Assembly (NCBI RefSeq): GCF_001697185.1
Contig: NZ_CP014224.1
Coordinates: forward strand, 1,674,001 to 1,738,000
Source: Wenyingzhuangia fucanilytica
GTDB taxonomy: Bacteria; Bacteroidota; Bacteroidia; Flavobacteriales; Flavobacteriaceae
Length of the DNA stretch: 64,000 nt
Reading direction: 5' to 3'
Positions 1-12,803 of this stretch are shown piece after piece. The translations under genes were made by a program, and so were the position numbers. The notes beneath the pieces were generated by a model, which did not search any database, was not told the DNA's origin, and saw nothing but the letters and a program-made list of their open reading frames with translations. Each line of letters starts with the position of its first letter. Positions within the stretch are counted from its first letter, which is position 1.

Positions 1-485
1 TCCACCAATAAAGAAGGTTTTTCAATAATAAAAACGGCATTCTTCATGTACTTTGTAAAAGAAGAGGTTTCATCATTTAAATCTTTTATTACAGGAAATA
101 CATTATTTCTAAAATGTAATAACATCTCATCTGCTGGCAATAATTTAAAGAAACTCCATTTTAACTCCTTTTTAGATCTAGGTTTTAAAGCTTCCTCACG
201 TTTTTTGTATAAGACTTCTTTTTCGGAGTTTGAGGCATCAGGGTTTGGTCTGTATAAACTTTCGTCTATCCAAGGTGTGTATTCACCATCAAATTTAGAC
301 TCGTATGCTTCTCCTGTCCATTTTGCATCACGTTCTCTTTTGCTTTCAAGCTCGTCTAATCTTTTAATAAAGAGTAGGTAAGTGATTTGCTCAATTGCAG
401 TAATTGGATTAGCAATACCCCCACTCCAGAAGGTATTCCAAAGGCTTACAATTAAAGATTTTAATTTAGGATTGTTTTGTAACAT
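1..485 (-). CDS. hsdM: Type I restriction-modification methyltransferase subunit HsdM, N-terminal part (cut by window edge)
   Basis: About 161 codons are visible, starting MLQNNPKLKSLIVSLWNTFW and running off the left edge, so only the N-terminal helical domain of the M subunit is present. The stretch ANPITAIEQITYLLFIKRLDE and the following long basic linker are typical of HsdM_N, which contacts DNA and the specificity subunit. HsdM with HsdS forms the adenine-N6 methyltransferase of a type I system. The ATG overlaps the hsdR stop codon by one base (TAATG), so the two genes are probably translationally coupled. The catalytic NPPF motif and hsdS would lie to the left of this window and cannot be checked here. 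Confidence 0.9.
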   Translation of the reverse strand, partial: MLQNNPKLKSLIVSLWNTFWSGGIANPITAIEQITYLLFIKRLDELESKRERDAKWTGEAYESKFDGEYTPWIDESLYRPNPDASNSEKEVLYKKREEALKPRSKKELKWSFFKLLPADEMLLHFRNNVFPVIKDLNDETSSFTKYMKNAVFIIEKPSLLV

Positions 486-3277
486 TATGCTGCTAATATT
501 TTATTTGTTAATTGTAATATATCGTTTATTTCTTTCATAGAAAACACTCCTCTTATTCCTTCGGGATGAATCATTGTAAAAGGTGATTCTATTAAGTTTT
601 TCTTTTCTAGGTTTCCTTTTTCTAGAATGTATTTTTTTAAAATATCTAAAAACTGAAGTTGTCGGCTGGATAAATTACTATGTTCTGTAATAAATGTATT
701 AAAAGCATTGGCAACACTTTCATTAAATGTTTCTAATACCTCAAGACCCAAAATGTGTTTTATAAACTGTATGAATTTTGCTCTTCTGTTTTGATAGACT
801 CTTTGTAATAAACCTATTGTTATATGTGGGTTTTCTTCGTGTAACTCTTTAGCTAGTAGACCTACTTCATCTTCTGTAATTGAAATACCCTCTTTGATTT
901 TTTTTAGTATGGGATTTGACTCTGTTAATTCTCTTACTTTTTCCTCCACCATTTCTCTATAACGAGTAATACTAACCGCTTCATTTTCTGGTCCAAACTC
1001 CACCATTTCTTTTGAAATCAATTCATCTTCAAAATTAAATTTAGCAGGCCCTGTATTTAGGTCTCTATTATCGATGTACCTAGCTAAAGGAGACAATTTA
1101 TCTATTAGATTATTTAATTTTTCTTCGTTGATATTAGACCAAAAATGTACTCTTTGCGTTTCTTTGATAAGTGATTGTTCTTTTAAAACTACATTTAAAG
1201 ATAATGGTAAATCAGAAATACGTTCAATTAAAGCATCTTTTAACATGACATACTTTACTTCTTCATTTTTTAATTTTGCTAAAGAAACTTCTAAAACATC
1301 CTTTTCAAACCTCATTGCTTTGTAATCTACACCTGAAATTGTACGCATCAGGGGTTCTATTTCCGTTTTGAGATATTCTAGTTTTTCTAAAGTTAAATCT
1401 TTCCAAAAAATAGAATCATTTACTTTTACAACTGCACTACTGTTATCTTTAACAACAATAGAATTTAAAGGTAATAGTTCTATTTGGTTTTGTAATCTTA
1501 TCGCTTCTTCAACCTGAATTTCTATATTATCAGCTTCGATGGCTAAGTTCAATTTTTCTAATCTTAAACTAAATAACTTTACTGGTATTGGCGTTGCTTG
1601 TTTTAGTTCCTTCCCTTTTGGTTTTAGTTTAAAATATTCAAAATTATCCCAACAATCTAAGATTAAAAAAGCATCTTTTTTGGTACACCAAGATTTCATA
1701 TTCGTGGGTTCTAACAATCTAGTTCCTCTACCAATCATTTGCCAAAATTTGGTATAAGAATATACTGGTTTCGCAAAAACTAAATTCACCAACTCTCTAA
1801 TATCAATACCTGTATCTAACATATCTACACTGATAGCAACTCTAGGGAAATCTTTATTTTTAAACTGGTCTAACAATCCACCTTTTCCATAAACACGAGA
1901 ATCATCGGAAACCATTACTTTGGCCAATTCACCATTGAACTCTGGAAATAATTGATCAAAAATCCCTTCAATTCTCCTTGCATGAGGAATACTTGTACAA
2001 AAGAATATTGTTTTACCAGGTAGTACACCATTTGAATCTTTTATGGATTCTTCCATAAATTCTTTTACAATCAGTGTATTTGTTCCTTTGTTTGTTACTT
2101 TTTTTTCTAATTCAGTTCCTTCAAAATTAACTTCAGCAATCTCTTTACCTTCTAGAATTAATCTTTTTTGATCTTCTAGTGAAACTGTTCTTTTGCTTAT
2201 TCCCTCCGATTGGAATTTAGTTTTAATTTTCATTACCTGAAAATTGCACAAATAAGGTGGTATATTATTTACAGCCTCTTCATAGGTATATGCAAATGAT
2301 GGCAAACCATCTTCACAATCAAATATTTTAAACGTGTTATGATCAATTACGTCTGTTGGAGTGGCAGTTAAGCCAACCGTAATTGTATTGAAATAATCTA
2401 AAACTTCTTTGTAGGTATTATATATACTTCGATGGCTTTCATCAACAACTATCAAATCAAAAAAGTGAGGTGATAAGGTTTCTTTATCATCTCTAACAAT
2501 ATTAAGCATAGTTGGGTATGTTGACACGTAGACTCTTCTATCTTTAGAAATACTTTTCTCACCTAATTTAGGCCATCTAGGCTCATTAGGTAAATGCTCT
2601 TTAAAGGCTTCTAAAGCTTGATCTCTTAATGCAATTCTATCTACTAAAAACAATACTTTTTCTGCCCACCCCGCTCTCATCAAAGCCTCTACTAAAGCAA
2701 TGGTCGTTCTGGTTTTACCCGTACCCGTTGCCATTACGATTAAAAACGTACGTCTTTTTTGTTCCAAACCATCCATCACAGAACGGATAGCTCTAAGCTG
2801 ATAACCTCTACCTGCAACATTTGTATTTATAAACTCACTTGTTAGTGGCTTTTTTGCTTGTCTTATGTATAAATATCTTTCTAAATCCTCTCTCGTTGGA
2901 TAACCAACAACTTTTCTAGGTGGAGCATTTTCTAAATCCCAAAAGAATATGTCGTGACCGTTGGTATAAAAACAAAATGGTAAGATATCGTTTGTTTGCT
3001 TTTGAATATTGTAACAGTATTGTTTTGCTTGTTCACGGCCAGTATTTGCATCTTTAGAACTTTTTTTAGCTTCGACTACTGCTAAAGGTTTACCGTTTTT
3101 ACCTAACAACACATAATCTGAAAACTGGCTATTAAGGTATTTATCTGTTGATTCACTTACTTTTAGATCAACTACATACTCTTCTACAACTTGAGTATAA
3201 TCGTTAACATCCCATCCAGCTTGTTTTAACTGAACATCTATTAGTTCTTTCCTAGTTGTTGACTCATTCATATCCAT
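485..3277 (-). CDS. hsdR: Type I restriction enzyme subunit HsdR
   Basis: 930 residues, a normal HsdR size. The N-terminal nuclease domain shows a PD-(D/E)XK-like signature (SDYVLLGKNGKPLAVVEAKK, around residues 53-72). The SF2 motor follows, with Walker A MATGTGKT (about residue 182), a DESH box (VDESHRS, about residue 280), GLTATPT and the later motif VI-like QMIGRGTRL. The C-terminal third resembles the EcoEI-type R-subunit C-terminal domain. HsdR with M and S subunits translocates and cuts unmethylated DNA. The gene comes first in the operon and overlaps hsdM by one base. All key motifs look intact, so the system is probably functional if hsdS is present. Confidence 0.93.
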   Translation of the reverse strand: MDMNESTTRKELIDVQLKQAGWDVNDYTQVVEEYVVDLKVSESTDKYLNSQFSDYVLLGKNGKPLAVVEAKKSSKDANTGREQAKQYCYNIQKQTNDILPFCFYTNGHDIFFWDLENAPPRKVVGYPTREDLERYLYIRQAKKPLTSEFINTNVAGRGYQLRAIRSVMDGLEQKRRTFLIVMATGTGKTRTTIALVEALMRAGWAEKVLFLVDRIALRDQALEAFKEHLPNEPRWPKLGEKSISKDRRVYVSTYPTMLNIVRDDKETLSPHFFDLIVVDESHRSIYNTYKEVLDYFNTITVGLTATPTDVIDHNTFKIFDCEDGLPSFAYTYEEAVNNIPPYLCNFQVMKIKTKFQSEGISKRTVSLEDQKRLILEGKEIAEVNFEGTELEKKVTNKGTNTLIVKEFMEESIKDSNGVLPGKTIFFCTSIPHARRIEGIFDQLFPEFNGELAKVMVSDDSRVYGKGGLLDQFKNKDFPRVAISVDMLDTGIDIRELVNLVFAKPVYSYTKFWQMIGRGTRLLEPTNMKSWCTKKDAFLILDCWDNFEYFKLKPKGKELKQATPIPVKLFSLRLEKLNLAIEADNIEIQVEEAIRLQNQIELLPLNSIVVKDNSSAVVKVNDSIFWKDLTLEKLEYLKTEIEPLMRTISGVDYKAMRFEKDVLEVSLAKLKNEEVKYVMLKDALIERISDLPLSLNVVLKEQSLIKETQRVHFWSNINEEKLNNLIDKLSPLARYIDNRDLNTGPAKFNFEDELISKEMVEFGPENEAVSITRYREMVEEKVRELTESNPILKKIKEGISITEDEVGLLAKELHEENPHITIGLLQRVYQNRRAKFIQFIKHILGLEVLETFNESVANAFNTFITEHSNLSSRQLQFLDILKKYILEKGNLEKKNLIESPFTMIHPEGIRGVFSMKEINDILQLTNKILAA

Positions 3278-3697
3278 TTATAGCAATAAAGGATAAATAT
3301 ACAAAGTAGTATGTAATATTTAGTCCCGATTATTGTGATTTATTGCTATTTGTTAGGTTCTAAGTGTTGTTTGTTACAGCAGCTAGTTGATAAAATGACT
3401 GTGGGTAGAGAGTAATTGGTAAAAGGACTGTAGGTAGAAGGTAGAAGGACGAATAATAGATAAAATTAAACATTTTAATAATAGAACTATTTCTCGATAC
3501 AAAATACTGCACTGCGTTTCGTATTTTACTCGAAATGACAGAGAAGTAGAAAGTAAAAGGACTTATGGTAAAAAGACCTATTTCTCGATTCAAAATAGTT
3601 CACTTTGTTATAATCTTACACCATTGTTCCTTTGATTTGATACCAAAGGAAACAGAATACCGATATTTTTAGGATCCTCTTTTAAAGAAAAAAATAA
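3278..3697. repeat. Intergenic region with dispersed repeat element and hairpin
   Basis: About 420 bases between hsdR and the GH2 gene without a credible gene. The part 3485-3540 has TTCTCGATAC, then an inverted pair AAAATAC/GTATTTT, then ACTCGAAATGACA. These are the same arms seen in repeats at 45.6, 48.5-49.1, 60.7 and 63.7 kb. A partial second copy follows at about 3580-3610. Purine-rich runs such as gtagaaggtagaagga separate the copies. The minus-strand open frame here is made of this repeat and has no protein-like composition. Confidence 0.6.
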
Positions 3698-6946
<3,249 letters not shown>

Positions 6947-6953
6947 CTAAACA

Positions 6954-7018
6954 CAAAGTTACTTTTAAACATAGATGATTATGAAACAAATGAACATTTA
7001 ACAAGAACATATGTTTTA
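6954..7018 (-). promoter_or_regulatory. Promoter and candidate HTCS operator of the GH2 gene
   Basis: On the minus strand TAACTTTG (6961-6954) matches the Bacteroidota -7 consensus TAnnTTTG exactly. Twenty-five bases further upstream lies CAAATG (6987-6992), and 21 bp beyond that CATATG (7008-7013) within AAGAACATATGTTTTA. The same 21-bp pair recurs upstream of other PUL genes. That HTCS binds here is inferred. Confidence 0.6.
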
Positions 7019-7175
7019 TTTTAATAAACATACCTATAAGAAACGTAGACTTATACGAACCCCTACATTCTTTAGTTAAATTAAATAATATTTTAATCGG
7101 CATGCTAGCTTCTCCTAATTGGGGCTAAACCAAAACAAACATCTTTATGTTATTTAGGTATTATCCAAATAAAAA

Positions 7176-7216
7176 ATATGCTTTCAAAAAAGTCTTAAAC
7201 ATTTTTGAAAGCATAT
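7176..7216 (-). terminator. Intrinsic terminator of the beta-helix gene
   Basis: Perfect 15-bp inverted repeat, ATATGCTTTCAAAAA (7176-7190) with TTTTTGAAAGCATAT (7202-7216), 11-base loop. It is followed on the minus strand by a T-rich tail. It lies 27 bases after the stop of the minus-strand beta-helix gene. Confidence 0.8.
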
Positions 7217-7242
7217 AGTTTCCGTTATAATTATTGATACTC

Positions 7243-9387
7243 CTAAATCTTTAAAAATTTAGTAGAGTATATGCCTCCTTTAGACTTTACTTTAACTAAA
7301 TAAACACCCGTAACTAAATCTCTAACCGAAATTTTTATGTTTTTAGTAAAAAACATTTTCTCTTTAACCTTATCTCCTCTTAAAGAATACATAATTACAG
7401 AAAACATATTATCACTACTATTAGCTAAATCTATATGAAAGAAATTTGCTGATGGGTTTGGATATAAACTAAAATTTTGTTTGTTATTAATGTCATAAAC
7501 ACTAAGAGGAATCCCCGTATCTTCTATAGCACCTATACCAGCAGTCCACATAGTCCCTCCTCTTTCATAAGCACCTATATCTGGGGCATTACCACTATAA
7601 TTTTTACTAAAACCAGCAATAATTTGTGCCTGATCTACAACTAAACTATTCTCTTTTGGCATAAAATTTTGAGTATCTACATCTTCAAATGGAGAACTAG
7701 CGTTAATTAAGTTATTTTGTATATCAAATTCATTAGTGCCGTTTCCTGTAAACCAACTTTCTTTATTTGAAAAATTATTATAAACTCTATTATTCTCTTG
7801 TGCATATCCATTTACCCAAGAATCCATAGCGCGTTCTGCATTCCAAATTGTATTATGAAAAAAATCTAAATTAGTATTGTTCCAATTTACTTGATATCCA
7901 CTCCAAGACACATTCCATATTACATTATGGTCAACAGTAAACCCTTTACTATTATTATCTAAATAAATACCCGCAGCTTTAGCGGCTTCATTAATTTCAT
8001 GGGAATAAGCAGGTGCTGTTGCATCGTGAAACCAGTTATGATGTATTCTAGTATTTTTTAAAGAAGAATTCCCTACAGTATAAAACACTCCTGAATCACT
8101 ATTAATTAATTGAGAAAAAGAAACATCATTATAGGCAACTTCACAATTATAACCACCAACATATAATCCATCTCTTCCCGAATTTACTATTGTGTTTTTT
8201 AAAATACTTACATTATTAGCTAATGATCTTATAGGTGTTGTATGTATTCCTAAATAGTTTGTATTACTTATTTTGTTTTCCTCTATTACTGAATTATGTG
8301 CTCCAGACCAATTTTCTACTGTAATACCATTACTAGAGCTATGATTGATAGTACACCCTTTTACTAATGTATTTCCTCCTCGTACTTCTAACGCTGCATT
8401 ACCTATATTCGCGGAAGTATTATTTGTATCATCATGTAATTCACCTCCATGTATAATAGTATTATTAAGGAATGTATTGTAATTTCCTTTGACCAAAACA
8501 CTTCCTCCAAAAAAATGAATTCCCTCAATTTTTATATAATTACCATTTAACTCTGCTGCATATCTACTTTTTGCAAACTCTACCTCTCCGTCTAATGGTA
8601 TATTACCGTCTGATGGTTGAAAATAAAGAACTTGAGCTGTATCATCATAATACCATTCGTTAGCATAATCTAATGCTTCTAGTTTATTAAACAAGTAAAG
8701 TTGACCTCTGTTATTATTAGGGTAATTTCTCCATACCCCTGGATTATGTGGGTTAAATGGCCATTTATCTGGATTTACTCCTGTATGATCTATTCTTGAA
8801 CTTGTACTATTGGTAATGGTTCTTGTCCAGCTTGTTCCTGAGTGAGCCCCCAAATAATATACTAAACCACCAGTCCAGTCTATATCTGGAATATTGTTAA
8901 CTAAAAAATGAGAACCATCTCCACCAGTTACAGGGATGGTATTTATTGTCCACCTATTATCATCGGTGTTATTAGGCCACCTAGCCAAATCCATATACTT
9001 TTCATGATGATAAACAGATCTATATCTACTTGTAATAGTCATAGATACATTTGCTTTAAAAACACCATTATTATATGGCTGCCAACCATTTACTTTAGAG
9101 GTAGCTCTAATCTCCACATCTTCTCCTGTTGCTGCCTTAAATGTCAAATAATTTGCTGCTGTTCCACTTTTATTAATCAACAATTCATCTTCATAAACGC
9201 CCCCTCTTATAATACACACATCACCAGCAGACATAGAGGAAACAGCTTTGTTGAAGGTTTTATAAGGACTATCTATAGTCCCTGAATTATTGTCATTTCC
9301 GTTAGTTGCCACATATATGTTTTTGGCAAAAACGTAACCATTTATTGGTAAAATAAAAATGCATAAAATTTGTAGAATTCTAATCAT
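7243..9387 (-). CDS. Secreted right-handed parallel beta-helix protein with T9SS sorting domain
   Basis: 714 residues. A signal peptide is followed by KNIYVATNGNDNNSGT and SPYKTFNKAV, an opening typical of pectate-lyase-like/DUF1565 beta-helix proteins. From about residue 290 short strands rich in N, G and V repeat every 20-25 residues (ILKNTIVNSGRDGLYVGG, VAYNDVSFSQLINSD), the pattern of a right-handed beta-helix. The last 80 residues (FSLYPNPSANFFHIDL to YSTKFLKI) are a type A T9SS C-terminal domain, so the protein is exported to the cell surface or medium. It follows the GH105-DUF2264 gene by 118 bases and ends at a strong terminator, so they probably share a transcript. Such folds host lyases and hydrolases; I cannot assign a CAZy family or catalytic residues. 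Confidence 0.75.
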   Translation of the reverse strand: MIRILQILCIFILPINGYVFAKNIYVATNGNDNNSGTIDSPYKTFNKAVSSMSAGDVCIIRGGVYEDELLINKSGTAANYLTFKAATGEDVEIRATSKVNGWQPYNNGVFKANVSMTITSRYRSVYHHEKYMDLARWPNNTDDNRWTINTIPVTGGDGSHFLVNNIPDIDWTGGLVYYLGAHSGTSWTRTITNSTSSRIDHTGVNPDKWPFNPHNPGVWRNYPNNNRGQLYLFNKLEALDYANEWYYDDTAQVLYFQPSDGNIPLDGEVEFAKSRYAAELNGNYIKIEGIHFFGGSVLVKGNYNTFLNNTIIHGGELHDDTNNTSANIGNAALEVRGGNTLVKGCTINHSSSNGITVENWSGAHNSVIEENKISNTNYLGIHTTPIRSLANNVSILKNTIVNSGRDGLYVGGYNCEVAYNDVSFSQLINSDSGVFYTVGNSSLKNTRIHHNWFHDATAPAYSHEINEAAKAAGIYLDNNSKGFTVDHNVIWNVSWSGYQVNWNNTNLDFFHNTIWNAERAMDSWVNGYAQENNRVYNNFSNKESWFTGNGTNEFDIQNNLINASSPFEDVDTQNFMPKENSLVVDQAQIIAGFSKNYSGNAPDIGAYERGGTMWTAGIGAIEDTGIPLSVYDINNKQNFSLYPNPSANFFHIDLANSSDNMFSVIMYSLRGDKVKEKMFFTKNIKISVRDLVTGVYLVKVKSKGGIYSTKFLKI

Positions 9388-9505
9388 GGTTTTTGTCTTT
9401 TAATAATCAATGATTATTATTAATGAAATAAGTTTTTAAAAGAAACTATATTGTAGTAATACAGTATTTACCTCAACATGCCCCTTCAGTCGATTTTATT
9501 ATATG

Positions 9506-12500
9506 CTAATAAGACACGTTGGTTTTGGTATTATTTGTATGAGTAATGGTTATATTATCTTTCTTTACTTTTACTTTTTTAACAACCATCAGCTCATCAT
9601 CAGTAAACTGTTCTCCCGATTTTTTCCATAAAAAGGCAGTTACAAACACTTTATTTTTATCAGATGGTAAATAGGTTTTAGAAACATTAGTTACCATACT
9701 TTCTTTTGATTCAGGATGGATATCCGTTGATTTTATAGAATTAATGCTATCCCAACCTAAAACAGGAACTGTTGCCAACTGATATACCCCATTATCAATA
9801 ATATGTATTTCTTTTTTGTTTCTTTTTTTGACATATGTTTTAATTCCTCCATGAATATCTGGCAAAGCATAATTTCCTAAGCTAAACGCTACTTTTTTAT
9901 CTGATTGAATTTTATCAACTCTTAAAATACCATTATCCAGAGGTATGTCTGCTAATTGTAATGTTACTCCATCAATATATTCTGAGTTTAATTTTCTATA
10001 ATAGACACCGTTTTTAAATTTATTAAAACGGTATAAGTGACCTGATTCATATGGTGTTTCTTTTATATTTGTTTTAAAAACATAACTCATAGAAGCAACA
10101 CCTTTTGCATTATCTGCTTGCCATGGAAATGCAGAATTGTACGAAAGTTTATTATAATTTTCACTTGAACGAAATTCTTGCTTTAAATCTTTTCTAGGAA
10201 CATAACACCAAGCTCTAATTTCTGAAGCTCCTATGTTTTTATAATTTGTTACCATAATTTTGGAACCTTCATAAAAACGATTGGTGGTAGTAGTATTCTT
10301 CAACTCGTTTTCCCAAACACCATTATTTTCTACTTCATTCCAAAATTTACTATCTTCAGGAGAAAGTAAACTTAAAAAAGATTTTGCCATCCAAAACACA
10401 CTTCCTCTACAACTATATGGTTGTGTTGCAGGATCAAACAAACCATAAAAACCAAGAGTTGGAATTCTATCTTTCATAAATTTTGGATGTTGTAAAAATT
10501 GTAATAAAACACCTGAAGCCGTTCTTCTGTATCCGCCCCAATTAGCGTTTTCTATATCCGCCTCGTAAAACCCTAATAAAGGAAATGGACTTACTGAGGC
10601 AAACCTATAACTAATACTCCTTCCCCAGGCTATCATTTTACCATCTTCGCTAAACATATATGGATAGTTTTCTGCCATAGGCAAAAAGTTTTCTTTAAAC
10701 TTATCTGCTATTTCTGGATAATACTTCTTCCCAAAAACTTGTGACCATACAGGCCCATACATTTGAAATGCCCACATACTGTAATAATCATAAGCTGGGT
10801 TGTCATTATACCAACCATCTCCACGGTAATGTTCTAAAGACTTATTCAAATAGTCAACTAACAAGGTTTCATTTACTTGATATCCTTGATCTTTAAAGAA
10901 ACTTAATATAAAAATATTAAAGAATTTCCAGTTAGATGGCACGGTGGGTCCATCTGCATAACTTATCATTTTTTTTGCTAAAATATCTTTTTGTTCTTGG
11001 CTTAAAGGATCCCACAACACTTCGGGAATAACAAACATAGACATAGATAAAGCTCCAAATTCAACCAACGTTTGTCCTGGCCACTTTCCTTCTTTGTCTT
11101 TTATAAATGATGGGTGATTTGAATCTATTAAATTGATCATATTTTGACGATAGTACTCAGCTATTTTTATACCGTTAATATTCAAGTCTGGATTTTCTTT
11201 TAATAACGGTGATGCTACAAATAATGTTCTGCACAACCCCTCTAACTGTTCAACAGGTACTTGTGATTCCCATCGTGGATATGCTACGTTTCCTATTTTT
11301 GGAAATTTTAACGGATCGTTATTTGAATGTATATAACTAAAAGCTCCTTCTAACATATACAAAGCAGCATCCTTCCAATGCTTACGAGTCATTCCTGTTT
11401 TTGGACTTTTTATATAATCCGGTTCTGATATTTGAAAAATAGGTTGTCCGCCTACCATTTTATAGACTTGAGAACCTGCTGCCAAAAATGCTCCAGCTCC
11501 ATAAACTTCTGTTTCATTTTTAAAAGACTTATCTGGTCCTGCTCCAATAGGCTGTACATAACCTAACATACCATCCTTATTAATATGGCTTATTAAGCAA
11601 TTCCATGCTTTTTCTATGTGTGGACGATAAGTTGCATCATCCAACAAACCATTATTAACTCCCCATGCCAAACCAAAAGTAAAAAATGCGGTTCCGCTAG
11701 TTTCTGGTGTTTTATAAACATCTTGATTTAATAAACTCATTGCCCAATGACCTTCTTGAGTTTGTATAGCTATAAGCTTTTTAGCCATTTTTAAATAAAT
11801 ACTCTTAAAATATTCATATTCTTTAGACCCAGGTTCATATTCATCCATCAAAAGTGTTAATCCTCCAAACACCCAACCATTACCACGTGACCAGAATATT
11901 TTTTTACCATGGTCTCTTTTGCTCATAAAACTATTATCTCTATAAAATAAATGTTCTTCTTTATCAAAAAGATGTTCTTTGGTAGCATCATATTCTTTCA
12001 GCATCCAATCAGAATATTTTTTATCGCCAGTTATATTTGATAATTTTGCCCAAATTGGAGGAGCCATAAACAAGGCATCACACCAAGTCCAACGTTCCAT
12101 ATGTTTGTAATTGTCTAAAGTAATAGGTTGTGTACTTGGATTAGCCATAATATAATCAAACCTATCTTTTGTAGATTTTATCATTGTGGTGTCTCCATAT
12201 TTTCTAAAAAGCTCTAAATACATTTGTCCTATCGTATGGTCGTCTGCCATATACTTTCTCCAATGTAATTCCCATTTTTGTTGTTCTCCTATATTTTTTA
12301 ACCAATTCCAATATTGGTCATCTTTAGCCATCTTAGCATATTCTACCATTCCTACATACAAAGCTCCATTAGTCCAATCCGCTATGTGGTGAGGTTTTTT
12401 TCTGCCACTGTAAGTATCTCTAAAATGCTCAATTTGCCAGTTAGCAACTCGTTGCATTTTATCTCGAACAGAAGTAGGATCTATAGACTGTGCCTCTATA

Positions 12501-12556
12501 GAAAAGCCCCCTAATCCTAAAGTGATCAGCAGAAAATAAAATTTAAAAATTCTCAT
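9506..12556 (-). CDS. GH105 unsaturated uronyl hydrolase fused to a DUF2264 domain
   Basis: 1016 residues with a signal peptide ending near EAQ. Residues about 30-370 are a GH88/GH105-type (alpha/alpha)6 barrel. ADDHTIGQ (D about 106) and RWTWCDALFMAPP (D about 160) match the two catalytic aspartates of YteR-like unsaturated glucuronyl/galacturonyl hydrolases, and WSRGNGW is conserved. Residues about 385-1016 match DUF2264 (LEGLCRTLFVASPLL, WPGQTLVEFGALSMSM, YRGDGWYNDNPAYDYYSMWAFQMYG). From memory, DUF2264-related proteins include the GH154 beta-glucuronidases; this should be checked. The protein would therefore work on uronic-acid ends, unexpected in a pure agar PUL. It has its own operator and is first of a two-gene unit with the beta-helix gene. 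Confidence 0.85.
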   Translation of the reverse strand: MRIFKFYFLLITLGLGGFSIEAQSIDPTSVRDKMQRVANWQIEHFRDTYSGRKKPHHIADWTNGALYVGMVEYAKMAKDDQYWNWLKNIGEQQKWELHWRKYMADDHTIGQMYLELFRKYGDTTMIKSTKDRFDYIMANPSTQPITLDNYKHMERWTWCDALFMAPPIWAKLSNITGDKKYSDWMLKEYDATKEHLFDKEEHLFYRDNSFMSKRDHGKKIFWSRGNGWVFGGLTLLMDEYEPGSKEYEYFKSIYLKMAKKLIAIQTQEGHWAMSLLNQDVYKTPETSGTAFFTFGLAWGVNNGLLDDATYRPHIEKAWNCLISHINKDGMLGYVQPIGAGPDKSFKNETEVYGAGAFLAAGSQVYKMVGGQPIFQISEPDYIKSPKTGMTRKHWKDAALYMLEGAFSYIHSNNDPLKFPKIGNVAYPRWESQVPVEQLEGLCRTLFVASPLLKENPDLNINGIKIAEYYRQNMINLIDSNHPSFIKDKEGKWPGQTLVEFGALSMSMFVIPEVLWDPLSQEQKDILAKKMISYADGPTVPSNWKFFNIFILSFFKDQGYQVNETLLVDYLNKSLEHYRGDGWYNDNPAYDYYSMWAFQMYGPVWSQVFGKKYYPEIADKFKENFLPMAENYPYMFSEDGKMIAWGRSISYRFASVSPFPLLGFYEADIENANWGGYRRTASGVLLQFLQHPKFMKDRIPTLGFYGLFDPATQPYSCRGSVFWMAKSFLSLLSPEDSKFWNEVENNGVWENELKNTTTTNRFYEGSKIMVTNYKNIGASEIRAWCYVPRKDLKQEFRSSENYNKLSYNSAFPWQADNAKGVASMSYVFKTNIKETPYESGHLYRFNKFKNGVYYRKLNSEYIDGVTLQLADIPLDNGILRVDKIQSDKKVAFSLGNYALPDIHGGIKTYVKKRNKKEIHIIDNGVYQLATVPVLGWDSINSIKSTDIHPESKESMVTNVSKTYLPSDKNKVFVTAFLWKKSGEQFTDDELMVVKKVKVKKDNITITHTNNTKTNVSY

Positions 12557-12600
12557 AAGTTTTAGTTTATAAATAGTTTATAAACTTAATCAGCAGATAT

Positions 12601-12668
12601 TAAACCTTCTATTAAAATGAAAATTAACTAAGGAACATATGGTTTAAATAGGAGCTCATATGTTTAAA
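12601..12668 (-). promoter_or_regulatory. Candidate HTCS operator upstream of the GH105-DUF2264 gene
   Basis: CATATG at 12636-12641 and again at 12657-12662, exactly 21 bp apart. Over 35 bases (from 12634) it matches the SusC operator (from 20521) at 29 positions, including TTTAAATAG between the half-sites. A -7 element is weak: AAGGTTTA on the minus strand (12608-12601) has two mismatches to TAnnTTTG, 27 bases from the proximal half-site. Confidence 0.6.
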
Positions 12669-12738
12669 AGCACTGTGTTTCCTAAGTTTATAATTATGCT
12701 TTTGTTTTTTAGAGACTATTATGGGTAAACAAAATAAA

Positions 12739-12770
12739 AAAAGGGATTCTCTGTGAAGAAAATCCCTTTT
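12739..12770 (-). terminator. Intrinsic terminator after the T9SS carbohydrate-binding-like gene
   Basis: Ten-bp inverted repeat AAAAGGGATT (12739-12748) and AATCCCTTTT (12761-12770), with an A-run on the plus strand giving a U-tail on the minus transcript. It sits 34 bases after the stop of the minus-strand gene. Confidence 0.8.
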
Positions 12771-12803
12771 ATAAAAAACTTATTAATCAATTTTGGTTTG
12801 TTA

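Noticed and set aside
46-381. 111-residue plus-strand open frame
   Set aside because: Antisense shadow of hsdM, whose minus-strand frame gives a clear HsdM N-terminus.
3360-3593. 77-residue minus-strand open frame
   Set aside because: Built from the dispersed repeat and low-complexity DNA; no ribosome-binding context, no protein-like features.
7008-7013. Any single CATATG taken as an operator
   Set aside because: About 20 would be expected by chance in a window of this base composition; only pairs at 21 bp with promoter spacing were kept.
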